Shown here: positions 44,275 through 52,711 of the stretch, piece by piece
How the letters are laid out: each line of letters begins with the position of its first letter
Position numbering within the stretch: position 1 is the first letter of the stretch
NCBI RefSeq assembly: GCF_028823665.1
Contig: NZ_JAPEHV010000005.1
Coordinates: 310,001 to 374,000, forward strand
Length of the DNA: 64,000 nt
Origin: Microbacterium sp. C7(2022)
GTDB lineage: Bacteria; Actinomycetota; Actinomycetes; Actinomycetales; Microbacteriaceae
Direction: 5' to 3'
The notes under the pieces: generated by a model
Databases searched by the model: none
The model's input: only the letters and a program-made list of their open reading frames with translations
What the model was told of the DNA's origin: nothing
Program-made: the position numbers and the translations under genes

Positions 44275-44871
44275 ATGCCGGTGACGCGCACGTCGCGAAT
44301 CGGCGTGATGGGAGGGACGTTCGATCCCATTCATCACGGACACCTGGTTGCGGCTAGCGAAGTAGCTCAGTCGTTCGGTCTGGATGAAGTGGTCTTCGTC
44401 CCGACCGGGAGGCCCTGGCAAAAGTCAGACGTCTCCGAAGCGGAGCACCGGTACCTCATGACGGTGATTGCGACGGCATCCAATCCGCAATTCACCGTGA
44501 GCAGGGTCGATATCGATCGAGACGGCCCGACCTACACGATCGACACGTTGCGTGATCTGCGGGCGCAACGCCCGGGCGCGGACTTCTTCTTCATCACCGG
44601 CGCCGACGCCATAGCGCAAATTCTCAGTTGGAGAGAGCATGATGAACTGTGGGACTTGGCCCACTTCGTCGCCGTCTCTCGCCCAGGGCACGTCCTGAGC
44701 ACCGACGGACTCCCGACCGAAGGGGTGAGTCTCCTCGAGATCCCGGCCCTGGCGATCTCGTCCACTGACTGTCGCGACCGCGTGGAGCGAGGAAACCCGG
44801 TGTGGTATCTCGTTCCTGACGGTGTCGTCCAATACATTGCGAAGCACGACCTCTACCGGAGCGAGGAATGA
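44275..44871 (+). CDS. nadD: Nicotinate-nucleotide adenylyltransferase
   Basis: This 198-aa enzyme adenylates nicotinate mononucleotide to give deamido-NAD. The nucleotidyltransferase motif [15 protein letters not shown] lies at residues 13-27 and the C-terminal ISSTDCR replaces the usual ISSTx[10 protein letters not shown] and [10 protein letters not shown] are typical of NadD. The ATG at 44275 has no obvious SD; translation may be coupled to the short gene 9 bp upstream. The stop overlaps the next ATG (ATGA). The nadD-to-rsfS neighbourhood is conserved in bacteria. Confidence 0.95.
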   Translation: MPVTRTSRIGVMGGTFDPIHHGHLVAASEVAQSFGLDEVVFVPTGRPWQKSDVSEAEHRYLMTVIATASNPQFTVSRVDIDRDGPTYTIDTLRDLRAQRPGADFFFITGADAIAQILSWREHDELWDLAHFVAVSRPGHVLSTDGLPTEGVSLLEIPALAISSTDCRDRVERGNPVWYLVPDGVVQYIAKHDLYRSEE

Positions 44872-46094
44872 GCACACCTGAGCAACCGGCGAACCCACCG
44901 CTGACGCGCAAGAAGATGCGCGAGATCCGCAACACCGGATCGACCCCGATCATCCCCGTGGCTGATGACGATGAGACGGCAGAACCGGCAGCGACCGTTG
45001 ATGATGTGACCGTCGCTGAACCCGTCGCCGCCCCCGCAGCCGAGACGCCCTCTGAGGCCCCGCGGCCTGTGGTCACTGAGGTCCCCGCGTCGGTCGCGCC
45101 GCTTCCCCGCGCGGCAACCCCGGTTGCCGTCCCGCCTCCGCCGGTGTCGGATGCTTCCGTTGACCTCGGCGTGGCACCTCTGACACGACGCCAGGCTCGC
45201 CAGCAAGAGCGCATTCGCACGGCATCTGTGCCCGTGATCACTCCCGATGTCGCCGAGGCTGCTCGTCAGCCCGAGCCCGTGCATGCCGGGGCCGGCGCCG
45301 CGGCAGACACGGATGGCTTCCGAGCAATCTTCGGCACGGGGGCTACTCCGGTTGCCGCGCCGACGCTCGAGCCGGAGGACTTCTCGCCGGTCGAGGACGA
45401 CAGCGTTTCGCAGGAGAACGAGGGCTGGCGCGACGTGGTTCTCGAAGCCACGCCTGAGACTGCCACGCTTGCCGCGAGCGTCGACGCGCACGAGGCGCCG
45501 GAAAGCGCTGAAGAGGATGTTGCCGCTGATGCGGCATCGGACGCTGAGGATGACCACAGCGACGCGGACGAGGCAGATTCCGACCGTGAATCTGAGCGTG
45601 CCGTCGTGAATCCGGCCCTGGGTGCCAACCTCCTCACGGCGGATGCTCCCGAGACAGACCTGCCGTCGTCGTTCGACCAGATTCTCGCGCGGTCGACGGG
45701 CGCGGTCTCGACGTCGAACACGTTGATCATGTCGGATGCTCCGAGCAGTGCCGACTTCACCGGTTCGCTCGTGTCGACGGGGGAAGTGATCCTCACCGGC
45801 ACTCTGCAGTTGCCTGAGGGCCTGGGGTCGACGGGCCACGCGCGTGGCACCACCGACGGTAAGGAAGCGGACGCGGTGCTGGTCGACGGCGAGCTGCCGG
45901 CGCACTCGTCGCCCACCCCGATTGCTGCCAGTGCGGCAATCAGCACCGTGAAGACGGCGGGGGAGGTCATCAAGCCCCCGGTGCCCGAGAAGGGCAGCCG
46001 CCTCATGATGACGCTGGCTATCACCGCAGGCGTCCTCGCGCTTGCGCTCGTCGGCGTATTGATCGTCGCCTTCGCGACTGGAGTGTTCTCGTGA
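44868..46094 (+). CDS. Tail-anchored acidic protein of unknown function with two PLTR motifs
   Basis: This 408-aa protein has no family I can name. It is mostly low-complexity, Ala/Asp/Glu/Val-rich, and probably disordered, with a single membrane helix at the extreme C-terminus ([21 protein letters not shown], in parts). Two related basic motifs stand out: [20 protein letters not shown] near residue 10 and [20 protein letters not shown] near 105. With a C-terminal anchor the whole body would be cytoplasmic. It overlaps nadD and rsfS at both ends, so it is translated within this operon. Start ATG at 44868. Confidence 0.8.
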   Translation: MSTPEQPANPPLTRKKMREIRNTGSTPIIPVADDDETAEPAATVDDVTVAEPVAAPAAETPSEAPRPVVTEVPASVAPLPRAATPVAVPPPPVSDASVDLGVAPLTRRQARQQERIRTASVPVITPDVAEAARQPEPVHAGAGAAADTDGFRAIFGTGATPVAAPTLEPEDFSPVEDDSVSQENEGWRDVVLEATPETATLAASVDAHEAPESAEEDVAADAASDAEDDHSDADEADSDRESERAVVNPALGANLLTADAPETDLPSSFDQILARSTGAVSTSNTLIMSDAPSSADFTGSLVSTGEVILTGTLQLPEGLGSTGHARGTTDGKEADAVLVDGELPAHSSPTPIAASAAISTVKTAGEVIKPPVPEKGSRLMMTLAITAGVLALALVGVLIVAFATGVFS

Positions 46095-46468
46095 CCGTAC
46101 CTGCTTCCACCCAAGAGATGATCCGCATCGCCGCCGCTGCTGCGGACTCCAAGGGCGGTGAAGACCTCGTCGCGCTCGACGTTTCGGAGCCGATGCCGCT
46201 GGCAGATGGCTTTCTGCTCGTGACCGGACGCAGCGAGCGCAACGTTGCCGCGATCGCGGACGAGATCGAAGACAAGCTTCTCGAGGCGGGGCACAAGCGC
46301 CTTCGCCGCGAGGGGCGTCAGGAAGCTCGGTGGGTGCTGGTCGACTTCGGCGACCTCATCGTCCATGTCTTCCACGAAGAAGAGCGCACCTACTACGGAC
46401 TCGAGCGTCTCTGGAAAGACTGCCCGGTCATTCCGATCGACCTGCCCGCGGCAACGCCCGCGGAGTGA
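46091..46468 (+). CDS. rsfS: Ribosomal silencing factor RsfS
   Basis: This 125-aa protein binds L14 and blocks 50S-30S joining when nutrients are short. The core LVALDVSEPMPLADGFLLVTGRSERN (in parts), WVLVDFGDLIVHVFHEEER and YYGLERLW are diagnostic. GTG at 46091 overlaps the previous stop (GTGA). The gene ends 73 bp before the tRNA-Ala gene. Length and motifs are normal. Confidence 0.96.
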   Translation: MTVPASTQEMIRIAAAAADSKGGEDLVALDVSEPMPLADGFLLVTGRSERNVAAIADEIEDKLLEAGHKRLRREGRQEARWVLVDFGDLIVHVFHEEERTYYGLERLWKDCPVIPIDLPAATPAE

Positions 46469-46541
46469 CCCGTGTACAGAGCAGCCCTTCGCATGTAGTA
46501 AGCTAGACGGGTTGCTCCGGCTCCGGTCAGAGCAACGAGAT

Positions 46542-46617
46542 GGGCCTGTGGCGCAGCTGGTAGCGCACCTGCATGGCATGCAGGGGGTCAGGGGTTCGAG
46601 TCCCCTCAGGTCCACCA
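46542..46617 (+). tRNA. tRNA-Ala(GGC), CCA encoded
   Basis: Acceptor GGGCCTG / CAGGTCC (one G-T pair), D stem GCGC/GCGC, anticodon stem CCTGC/GCAGG with loop ATGGCAT (anticodon GGC), T loop TTCGAGT, discriminator A and encoded CCA. It is a plausible integration site: a remnant of an excisionase-like gene follows. Confidence 0.97.
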
Positions 46618-46740
46618 TAATTCCTGGTAAAGCACCGAAACTTCACTCCCTGATCAGTGAGTTTGAGTGTTTGGTAGTCGTTTGCTGGACACTTCGCCAA
46701 GTCGCGGCAGGGCGCTTTCGAGCCTTCTAGAGCTATCTGG

Positions 46741-46768
46741 AAGGTGCGCGGTGACGCCCGCGCACCTT
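46741..46768 (+). terminator. 11-bp perfect hairpin downstream of tRNA-Ala
   Basis: Arms AAGGTGCGCGG (46741-46751) and its complement (46758-46768) may end tRNA transcription. The stretch 46618-46740 before it holds no gene and is lower in GC than its surroundings. Confidence 0.5.
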
Positions 46769-46774
46769 CGCTGT

Positions 46775-47004
46775 ATGGACAGCGGTGGCACCTCAGAGTC
46801 GGGACTTGGCAACTATGTCTCGTTGGCTGAGCTTGCCGCCGAGTTGAAGGTCTCCGTTCAGACGATCTACGACCTGCGGAGCAAAGGCGCGGGCCGCACG
46901 GATTCCGTGTCGGCACCCAGCTAAGGTTCCGCAAGGCCGAGATCGACGCGTGGGTCGAGCGCATGGAACAGGCTGACGAGCAGCGCCACGCGGGCGGCGC
47001 AGGT
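46775..47004 (+). pseudogene. Frameshifted excisionase-like helix-turn-helix protein
   Basis: From ATG 46775 the frame reads LGNYVSLAELAAELKVSV then QTIYDLRSKG, a MerR-like HTH as in AlpA/excisionase proteins, then meets a stop at 46922-46924. The expected continuation GPHGFRVGTQLRFRKAEID and AWVERMEQADEQRH is found in another frame, so one base (probably a C near 46891) is missing. The second frame then runs on without a stop into the antisense of the DUF2871 gene, as if the 3' end were also lost. In intact elements such a gene is usually followed by a tyrosine integrase; none is here. A sequencing error could explain the frameshift but not the missing integrase. Confidence 0.72.
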
Positions 47005-47007
47005 GGG

Positions 47008-47451
47008 TCAAGCCGCTGTGGCTTCGGCGGGCACCGGCGTGCGGCCGGTAACGGCGCGGCGGAGCGCGACGAAGAAGACGATCATGCCTGCCGTGATCGC
47101 GATGTGCCCCAGTCCCGCGATCCCCGCGATTATCGCGTTCGATTCCTGACCGAGGACGGTGAGGGTGCCGTGCCAGATGAGCATCGCGGAGGTGAGGATC
47201 ACTCCGGCGTTGTAGAGCCAGAAGAACCAGGCGAACAGCTTCGGGCTGCGGGAGATCGTGAAGACCTTTTCGAGGGCGAGCACGATCAGCAACACGATGA
47301 ACCCGAGGGTCAGCAGGTGCGTATGGGCGAGGCCGAGCTGGGTGAACTGTCCCTCGGGGAAGTCGTTGAGCTTGGTGAACTCGCGGTAGAACAGGCCGGA
47401 GGCGACACCGGCGAGCATGTAGATGAACGAGGCGTTGAGCAGTCTCTTCAC
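47008..47451 (-). CDS. DUF2871 membrane protein
   Basis: This 147-aa protein has four hydrophobic helices and begins MKRLLNASFIYMLAGVASG, then FYREFTKLNDFPEGQF, which matches DUF2871 as I recall it. Conserved His lie in LGLAHTHLLTLGF and in LIWHGTLTVLG and AGLGHI, a pattern reminiscent of the heme-binding helices of NorB/cytochrome oxidase subunits; whether it binds heme is inference. The start is GTG 47451 with AAAGGAA upstream. It lies downstream of response regulator 2 on the same strand by 41 bp, so it may be the last gene of that operon. It borders the broken HTH gene. Confidence 0.8.
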   Translation of the reverse strand: MKRLLNASFIYMLAGVASGLFYREFTKLNDFPEGQFTQLGLAHTHLLTLGFIVLLIVLALEKVFTISRSPKLFAWFFWLYNAGVILTSAMLIWHGTLTVLGQESNAIIAGIAGLGHIAITAGMIVFFVALRRAVTGRTPVPAEATAA

Positions 47452-47492
47452 GGGTCAGGGATTCCTTTCGTTGGGCGGATGTCTGGTCGCGG

Positions 47493-48113
47493 TCAGATCA
47501 GGCCGGTCTCCTGCGCGACATGGATCGCGCGGGAGCGGCTGTCAACACCGAGCTTGGTAAAGATGTGGGCGAGGTGGCTCTTGACGGTGGCCTCGGTGAC
47601 GAAGAGGGCACGGGCGATCTCCTTGTTCGCCGATCCGGTTGCGAGGAGACGGAGCACGTCGATCTCTCGGTCGGTGAGACGTGGGAGTGGGCTGCGCATG
47701 CCCTTGAGCACCCGGGAGGCGAGATCGGGGGCGAGTACCGTGTCGCCGGCTGCGGCACGCTGGATGCCGTCGATGATGACGTCGGGGTCGACTTCTTTGA
47801 GGAGGTAGCCCGCTGCGCCTGCTTCGATTGCTCCAAGGATTTCGGCGTCGCGATCGAAGGTGGTCAGGATGAGCACCGCAGGGGCGGGGTCGAGGGCGCG
47901 GAGCGCGGCCGTGGTCTGGATGCCGTCGATGCCGTTGCCGAGGCGCAAGTCGCAGAGCACCACATCGGGTTGCAGGTGCGCTGCCAGGGTGATGGCTTCT
48001 TCCCCGGTCGCGGCCTCGCCGACGACCTGCAGAGTCTCCGCCACATCGAGTACGGCACGGAGCCCGCTGCGCACGACCGGGTGGTCATCGACCAGGAGCA
48101 CGGTGGTGGTCAT
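47493..48113 (-). CDS. LuxR/NarL-type response regulator 2
   Basis: This 206-aa regulator has its receiver domain at residues 1-120 (acidic DD at 9-10, phospho-Asp in VVLCDLRLG near 54, Lys in LLKEVD) and a LuxR HTH at 140-205 (LTDREIDVLRLLATGSANKEIAR in parts). It is phosphorylated by the kinase whose stop overlaps its ATG. The natural target is the upstream MMPL operon promoter. The HTH is distinct from response regulator 1 at 11.3 kb, so the two systems are separate and not recent duplicates. Confidence 0.95.
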   Translation of the reverse strand: MTTTVLLVDDHPVVRSGLRAVLDVAETLQVVGEAATGEEAITLAAHLQPDVVLCDLRLGNGIDGIQTTAALRALDPAPAVLILTTFDRDAEILGAIEAGAAGYLLKEVDPDVIIDGIQRAAAGDTVLAPDLASRVLKGMRSPLPRLTDREIDVLRLLATGSANKEIARALFVTEATVKSHLAHIFTKLGVDSRSRAIHVAQETGLI

Positions 48114-49393
48114 GGCATCTCCTCTGTGGTGGCGTCGGCAACGGTGACCGAGCCTGGGTCCGGACGGATCGGGAGGTGGACGGAGAGTGCGGTGCCCTCA
48201 CCGGGGGTGCTCTCGAGGTCGAGGCCGCCGCCGAGTTCGCGGAGGCGCGCTCGCATGAAACGCAGGCCGTAGCTCGATCCGGCGTCGGCGTCCTGTTCCC
48301 AGGCGGGCTGGTCGAAGCCTGTGCCGTCGTCGATGATGTCGAGCCGCACGGTGTTGTCGGCATCGATGAGGCTCATGACGACACGGGATGCTCTGGCGTG
48401 GAGGCGCACGTTCGCGAGGGCCGACTGTGCGGTGCGCAGGAGTGCGACTTCGACTTCGATCGGCAGGATCGGCATCGAGTCGTCCACATGCAGCTCACCT
48501 TGGAGCCCGGTCTCGTCGCGGAGACGGTCGAGCATGCGTTGCAGTGCGGCGGCGAGGGCGTCGTCGTCGAGTTCCGCGGGGGCGAGCGCGGCGACGATGC
48601 GGCGCACGTCGGCGAGGCTGTCGCCTGCGAGGGTCTCGACCTGTGCGAGGGTGCGCGCTGCGTCTGCGTCTTCGGTGCGGCCGGCTCCGGCGTGGGCGAG
48701 GAGTCGGATCGAGGAGAGCGCTTGGGCGATGGTGTCGTGGATGTCGCGGGAGATGCGGGCGCGTTCGGCGATGGCACCCGAGTGGCGTTGGGTGAGCGCG
48801 AGTTCGTCCTGGAGCTCGGCGGTCTCGGCTTGGGCTCGGGTAAGCGAGGCAACGAGGCGTTCGCGTTCGGTGGCGTCGCGGAGGAGTTGCAGGTAGCCGC
48901 GTGAGATGCCGAACGCGAAGATGCCACCGATGAGGGGCCCGAAGATGGTCGCGTAGTTGGTGGTGCCGTGGTGCAGGATCGGGGCGACGATCACGACCGC
49001 GAGCACGAAACCCGAGAACAGCAGCCCCCACTTCAGCGGCAGGAGGTGCCCGGCGAGGAGCCAGAGCAGGAACGCGAGCCAGACGAACTCGGCGGAGACC
49101 GCGACCGCGGCGATCCAGATCGCGGCGAACCCGAGCAGCCACCACACCGCCAGGCTGCGTGGCCGGGTCTTCGACGGCAGGATCGTGCCTGCAGTGTGCC
49201 AAGCGAGGATCGCGACACCTGAGATGATCGCCGCAGGCATCCCCACCCCGTCGCCGATAGCGCGGATGACACCGATGGCGGTCAGCACGACCGCCATGAG
49301 GTGCTGACCGATCGTCATCGCCCGTACCGTCGCCCTCGCGACGGCCGGGCCGGGCGGATCAGTGGACGTCAACGGAAAGTGTACGAGACTCAT
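48110..49393 (-). CDS. Sensor histidine kinase, LuxR-type two-component system 2
   Basis: This 427-aa kinase has about six N-terminal hydrophobic segments (residues 25-160) without a large extracytoplasmic loop, so it probably senses within the membrane. A short coiled linker precedes HisKA_3 with phospho-His in ISRDIHDTIAQALSS near 220. The HATPase domain has its N-box variant TAQSALANVRLHA and DIIDDGTGFD. The ATG at 49393 has GGAGAAT upstream and overlaps the MMPL 3' end by 35 bp; a later ATG (MTIGQHL, about 49318) is possible. The order MMPL-kinase-regulator implies that the kinase monitors the transporter's substrate or membrane stress. Confidence 0.93.
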   Translation of the reverse strand: MSLVHFPLTSTDPPGPAVARATVRAMTIGQHLMAVVLTAIGVIRAIGDGVGMPAAIISGVAILAWHTAGTILPSKTRPRSLAVWWLLGFAAIWIAAVAVSAEFVWLAFLLWLLAGHLLPLKWGLLFSGFVLAVVIVAPILHHGTTNYATIFGPLIGGIFAFGISRGYLQLLRDATERERLVASLTRAQAETAELQDELALTQRHSGAIAERARISRDIHDTIAQALSSIRLLAHAGAGRTEDADAARTLAQVETLAGDSLADVRRIVAALAPAELDDDALAAALQRMLDRLRDETGLQGELHVDDSMPILPIEVEVALLRTAQSALANVRLHARASRVVMSLIDADNTVRLDIIDDGTGFDQPAWEQDADAGSSYGLRFMRARLRELGGGLDLESTPGEGTALSVHLPIRPDPGSVTVADATTEEMP

Positions 49394-51458
49394 GAGTCGA
49401 TTCTCCCTGGCGGGCGTGCAGCTTTCCTGGCCACCAGATGCGATCCCCGGCGAGGCTGAAGATCGCGGGCACGATTACGGTGCGCACCACGAGGGTGTCC
49501 ACCAGCACGCCAATGCCGACGATGAGGCCGAGCTGTCCGAGGGTGACCAACGGCAGCACGCCGAGCGCGGCGAATACGGCGGCGAGCACGATGCCGGCAC
49601 TCGTGATGACGCTGCCGGTGTGCGCGACGGCCTCGACCATGCCCGCACGCGTCCCCAACCGCGTGGCCTCGGTGCGGGCCCGATGGACCAGGAAGATCGT
49701 GTAGTCGATGCCGAGGGCGACGAGGAACAGGAACGCAAGGATGGGCACCTGGAGGTCAAGGGCCTGTTGGTCGAACAGTACCCGGCTCAGCCATGCGCCC
49801 GCCCCGATCGCAGCGACCGCGCTGGCGAGGTTCACCAGGAGCAGCACCACCGGCGCGACCAGCGAGCGCAGCAGAAGCAGCAGCACGAGGAAGCTCACCG
49901 CGAGCACCAGCGGCGCGATCAGCAGCAGGTCATGCTCGTTGCCAGCCCGCGCATCCAGTTCAGTGGCGACCGCGCCGCCCACCAATGCGTCCGCTCCCTC
50001 GATCGGGTGCACGGCCTCGCGCAGAGAGGTGATCTGGGCCAGGCTCTGTTCCGTGCCGGGCGAGTACTCGCTGGTCACCATCACTTTCGTCAGCGAGCCG
50101 TCATCTGTGGTGCCGGCGGGATGGGCGCGCACGACACCCTCGACCTCGCTTGCGGCTGTTGCGACCTCGCCCGCGGCCTCGCTGTCAGTGATGATCCAGA
50201 TCGGCTGCGCCTCGCCCGGCGGGAAATGCGCCGACAGTGTCTCCAAACCTGTCGCAGACTCCGACTGCACCCGGAACTTCTCCAACTGGTCCAAGCCGAC
50301 CGAAGTGCCAAACAGTCCGGTCGCCATGACCGCGAGCAGCGCGAGTCCCACCAGCAGACTCGTCACGGGACGCTCCGACACCTGAGAGGCGACCGCGCGC
50401 CAGGCCCGCCCCTGATTGACTTTTTGTCCCGGCCGCGGGATGAACGGCCAGAACACTCGGCGCCCGCACACCGCGAGGAACGGCGGCAGCACAAACAGCA
50501 CCGCCGCCAGCGCGATCAGCAACCCGAGCGCGGCCGGAACGCCGAGGCCGCGCGTCATCGGGATGGTCGCGAACAGCAGCGTGAGCAGCGCGAGCACCAC
50601 CGTGACGTTCGAGGCGAGGATCGCGGGCACCGTCTTGCGCCAGGCCATGCTCAATGCCGCTCGATCATCCTCGGTGCGCTGCAGTTCTTCCCGATACCGG
50701 GAGATCAGCAGCAGGGCGTAGTTCGTGCCCGCACCGAACACGAGTACGCTCACGATGCCTGCATCAAACTCCAGATTCCAGAACGACCCCGCCGCCGCGG
50801 TGACCCGTCCGGCGAGCCCGTCGGCCAGGGCGACCACGATGAGCGGGATCAGCCACAGCACCGGCGAACGGTAGGTGACGATCAACAGGACCGCCACGAT
50901 CAGGATCGTCACCAACAGCAGTGTGAAGTCCGCACCCTCGAACGCCGCCGCGATATCCGCGCCGAACGCTGGGCCGCCCGTGACGTGCAGCACCAGCCCG
51001 GCCGGGGCGTTCGCGCTGACCTCGCCCCGGAGTTCCTTGATGACCTCCGCAGTCTCGGTATTGTCCGCACCGACGGTGATCGGAGCGACGAGGACCGCGG
51101 CCCGCCCGTCTGCGCTCACCATCGGCCCCGACGACTCGCCTGCCGCCTGCGCGTCGAGCACCGGAAGCAGGCCCGTGAGGGCTTCAACATCCGCGTCGGA
51201 AAGCTCCGCTCCATCCTCGCGGGAGGCCACCACGAGCACCGACTGGCGATCCGCGTTCGGGAACTGCTCCATGAGCTCGCTCACCTGCATCGACTCCGAA
51301 CCCACCGGAGCCTGCCCGGTGCGCGCCGGTGCCTGCGCGCCGCCGAACATACCGAACAACAACACCATCACGAGCACAGCGACGCCGAGAGCGATCCACG
51401 CGCCACCACGCGAGGTCAGCCGATCAGGGAAGCGCGAACGAACGAGAGGACCTGACAT
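49359..51458 (-). CDS. MMPL/RND family transporter
   Basis: This 699-aa membrane protein belongs to the Gram-positive MMPL (RND-like) group, whose members export lipids, antibiotics or cationic drugs. It has the usual two halves: helix 1 (about 13-35), an extracytoplasmic loop, helices 2-6 including FDAGIVSVLVFGAGTNYALL, then a second helix 7, loop and LFLVALGIDYTIFLVHRARTE block. Both halves carry the GxxxDY/NY proton-relay motif. The start is the ATG at 51458 (MSGPLVRSRF) with GGAG about 9 bases upstream; the frame extends further but lacks a better start. It heads the TCS operon. Efflux of an antimicrobial is the likeliest role. Confidence 0.93.
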   Translation of the reverse strand: MSGPLVRSRFPDRLTSRGGAWIALGVAVLVMVLLFGMFGGAQAPARTGQAPVGSESMQVSELMEQFPNADRQSVLVVASREDGAELSDADVEALTGLLPVLDAQAAGESSGPMVSADGRAAVLVAPITVGADNTETAEVIKELRGEVSANAPAGLVLHVTGGPAFGADIAAAFEGADFTLLLVTILIVAVLLIVTYRSPVLWLIPLIVVALADGLAGRVTAAAGSFWNLEFDAGIVSVLVFGAGTNYALLLISRYREELQRTEDDRAALSMAWRKTVPAILASNVTVVLALLTLLFATIPMTRGLGVPAALGLLIALAAVLFVLPPFLAVCGRRVFWPFIPRPGQKVNQGRAWRAVASQVSERPVTSLLVGLALLAVMATGLFGTSVGLDQLEKFRVQSESATGLETLSAHFPPGEAQPIWIITDSEAAGEVATAASEVEGVVRAHPAGTTDDGSLTKVMVTSEYSPGTEQSLAQITSLREAVHPIEGADALVGGAVATELDARAGNEHDLLLIAPLVLAVSFLVLLLLLRSLVAPVVLLLVNLASAVAAIGAGAWLSRVLFDQQALDLQVPILAFLFLVALGIDYTIFLVHRARTEATRLGTRAGMVEAVAHTGSVITSAGIVLAAVFAALGVLPLVTLGQLGLIVGIGVLVDTLVVRTVIVPAIFSLAGDRIWWPGKLHARQGESTHESRTLSVDVH

Positions 51459-51737
51459 GCCATCAACTCCACCAGGGGCGGCGATTCTGAACATCACGGA
51501 AGAGGCTGAAACAAAGATCAACCAAAAGATTGATAGGCCCTTCACGTGACTCACTCGGCGTCGATGCCGCAGCGGCAGCGGCTCGGCGGGGGGACCTAGA
51601 GCTGCTGGCCGAGGTTGACGATCAGCATCAGCACGGCGATGATGAGGACGAAGGCCAAGAGCGCACCGACGCAGTCGGTCCTACTGACCGCGGGGCGGCC
51701 GATGAGTGGGCTTGTGCGTTGTGCCCTCGGGCGCGAC
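51459..51737. other. Gap between MMPL operon and trhO
   Basis: No intact gene is seen. The first 80 bp are AT-rich for this genome and hold ATCAA/TTGAT (51517-51521, 51530-51534), a possible operator for the MMPL operon. At 51596-51700 the minus strand encodes a hydrophobic string ending LIVNLGQQL before a stop, without start codon or SD, perhaps the tail of a lost membrane gene. Confidence 0.4.
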
Positions 51738-52637
51738 TCAGACGGACGCCGGCTCGTGCGAAGAGCACATCGCCGTGTCGCAGGTTGCGCACAGCACGAA
51801 CTGCGTGTCGCATGCGGCATCCGCGCAATTGGCCGTGCGATTGGTCGCTGAGCCGCAGCGGTGGCATTCGCCGATGAGCGCTGCGTGGTCGCTGAAGTCA
51901 ACCGATCCGCGCTTGTCGAACACGTACAGTGAGCCATCCCACAGTCCATCGTCGCCGAACCGCTCGCCGTACCGCACGATCCCGCCGTCGAGCTGGTAGA
52001 CCTCGTCGAAGCCGCGGCTGACCATCAGGCTCGAGAGCACTTCGCAGCGGATACCGCCCGTGCAATACGTCACGATCGGCTTGCCCTTGAGGTCGTCAAA
52101 CTGCCCCGAATCCAGCAGCCGTACGAAGTCTCGCGTGGTCTCCACATCGGGCACGACAGCATTCTTGAAGCGACCGATCGCCGCTTCCAACGCATTGCGG
52201 CCATCGAAGAAGACGACGTCGTCCCCGCGCTCGGCCACGAGATCATGGACTTGTTCGGGGGAGAGGTGGATGCCGCCGCCGACAACACCGTTCGCGTCGA
52301 CCTGCAGTTCATCCGGCGCACCGAACGACACCACCTCGTCGCGCACCTTCACGCTCAGCTTCGGGAAGTCTTTGCTGTGCCCTCCCTCATCGAGACCCGA
52401 TCCATCGCTCCACTTGAAATCGATGTCGCGGAACGGCGCGTACTCCTTGGTCTTGCGCACGTACCGCTTGAGGGACGCCATGTCGCCACCGAGCGTGCCG
52501 TTGAGGCCATCACGTGAGATCAGCACACGACCGCGGAGTCCGAGAGAGTCGGCAAGGTCGCGCTGCCACAGGCGGACGGCTTCGGGGTCTGCCAAGGGCG
52601 TGAAGACGTAGTAGAGGAGGATTTTCGCGAGCGGCAC
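51738..52637 (-). CDS. trhO: tRNA uridine hydroxylase TrhO (rhodanese-like, YceA family)
   Basis: This 299-aa protein hydroxylates U34 of some tRNAs in an oxygen-dependent way, based on work on the E. coli and Bacillus homologues. The N-terminal UPF0176 domain ([14 protein letters not shown] ... DGLNGTLGG) is followed by a rhodanese domain with active-site C192 in YCTGGIRCE and second Cys C198. The C-terminus is Cys-rich ([26 protein letters not shown]), a probable zinc ribbon. The start is the GTG at 52637: homologues begin here and TAGAAT ends 7 bases upstream, so the mRNA is probably leaderless. The frame upstream of it is antisense to the next gene. Confidence 0.94.
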   Translation of the reverse strand: MPLAKILLYYVFTPLADPEAVRLWQRDLADSLGLRGRVLISRDGLNGTLGGDMASLKRYVRKTKEYAPFRDIDFKWSDGSGLDEGGHSKDFPKLSVKVRDEVVSFGAPDELQVDANGVVGGGIHLSPEQVHDLVAERGDDVVFFDGRNALEAAIGRFKNAVVPDVETTRDFVRLLDSGQFDDLKGKPIVTYCTGGIRCEVLSSLMVSRGFDEVYQLDGGIVRYGERFGDDGLWDGSLYVFDKRGSVDFSDHAALIGECHRCGSATNRTANCADAACDTQFVLCATCDTAMCSSHEPASV

Positions 52638-52644
52638 GTGCGAA

Positions 52645-52650
52645 ATTCTA
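52645..52650 (-). promoter_or_regulatory. -10 hexamer TAGAAT of trhO (leaderless)
   Basis: TAGAAT on the minus strand is followed by 7 bases and the GTG at 52637. No -35 of note. Confidence 0.6.
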
Positions 52651-52699
52651 CGAGCTGTGTCTGAACGTCGGATCGGGAACCTGCGGCATCCGAGCGCGC

Positions 52700-52705
52700 T
52701 ACGGT
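52700..52705 (+). promoter_or_regulatory. -10 hexamer TACGGT of zinc metallopeptidase gene (leaderless)
   Basis: TACGGT is followed by exactly 6 bases and the GTG at 52712. Confidence 0.6.
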
Positions 52706-52711
52706 GAACAC

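Noticed and set aside
46963..47808. 281-aa plus-strand frame from ATG 46963
   Set aside because: Its first codons are the shifted end of the HTH gene; the rest is antisense to the DUF2871 and regulator genes.
46618..51740. Duplicate of the tRNA-Ala 3' end marking the far border of an island
   Set aside because: I looked for the T-arm sequence around 51.4-51.8 kb and saw no copy; an attachment repeat is therefore not claimed.
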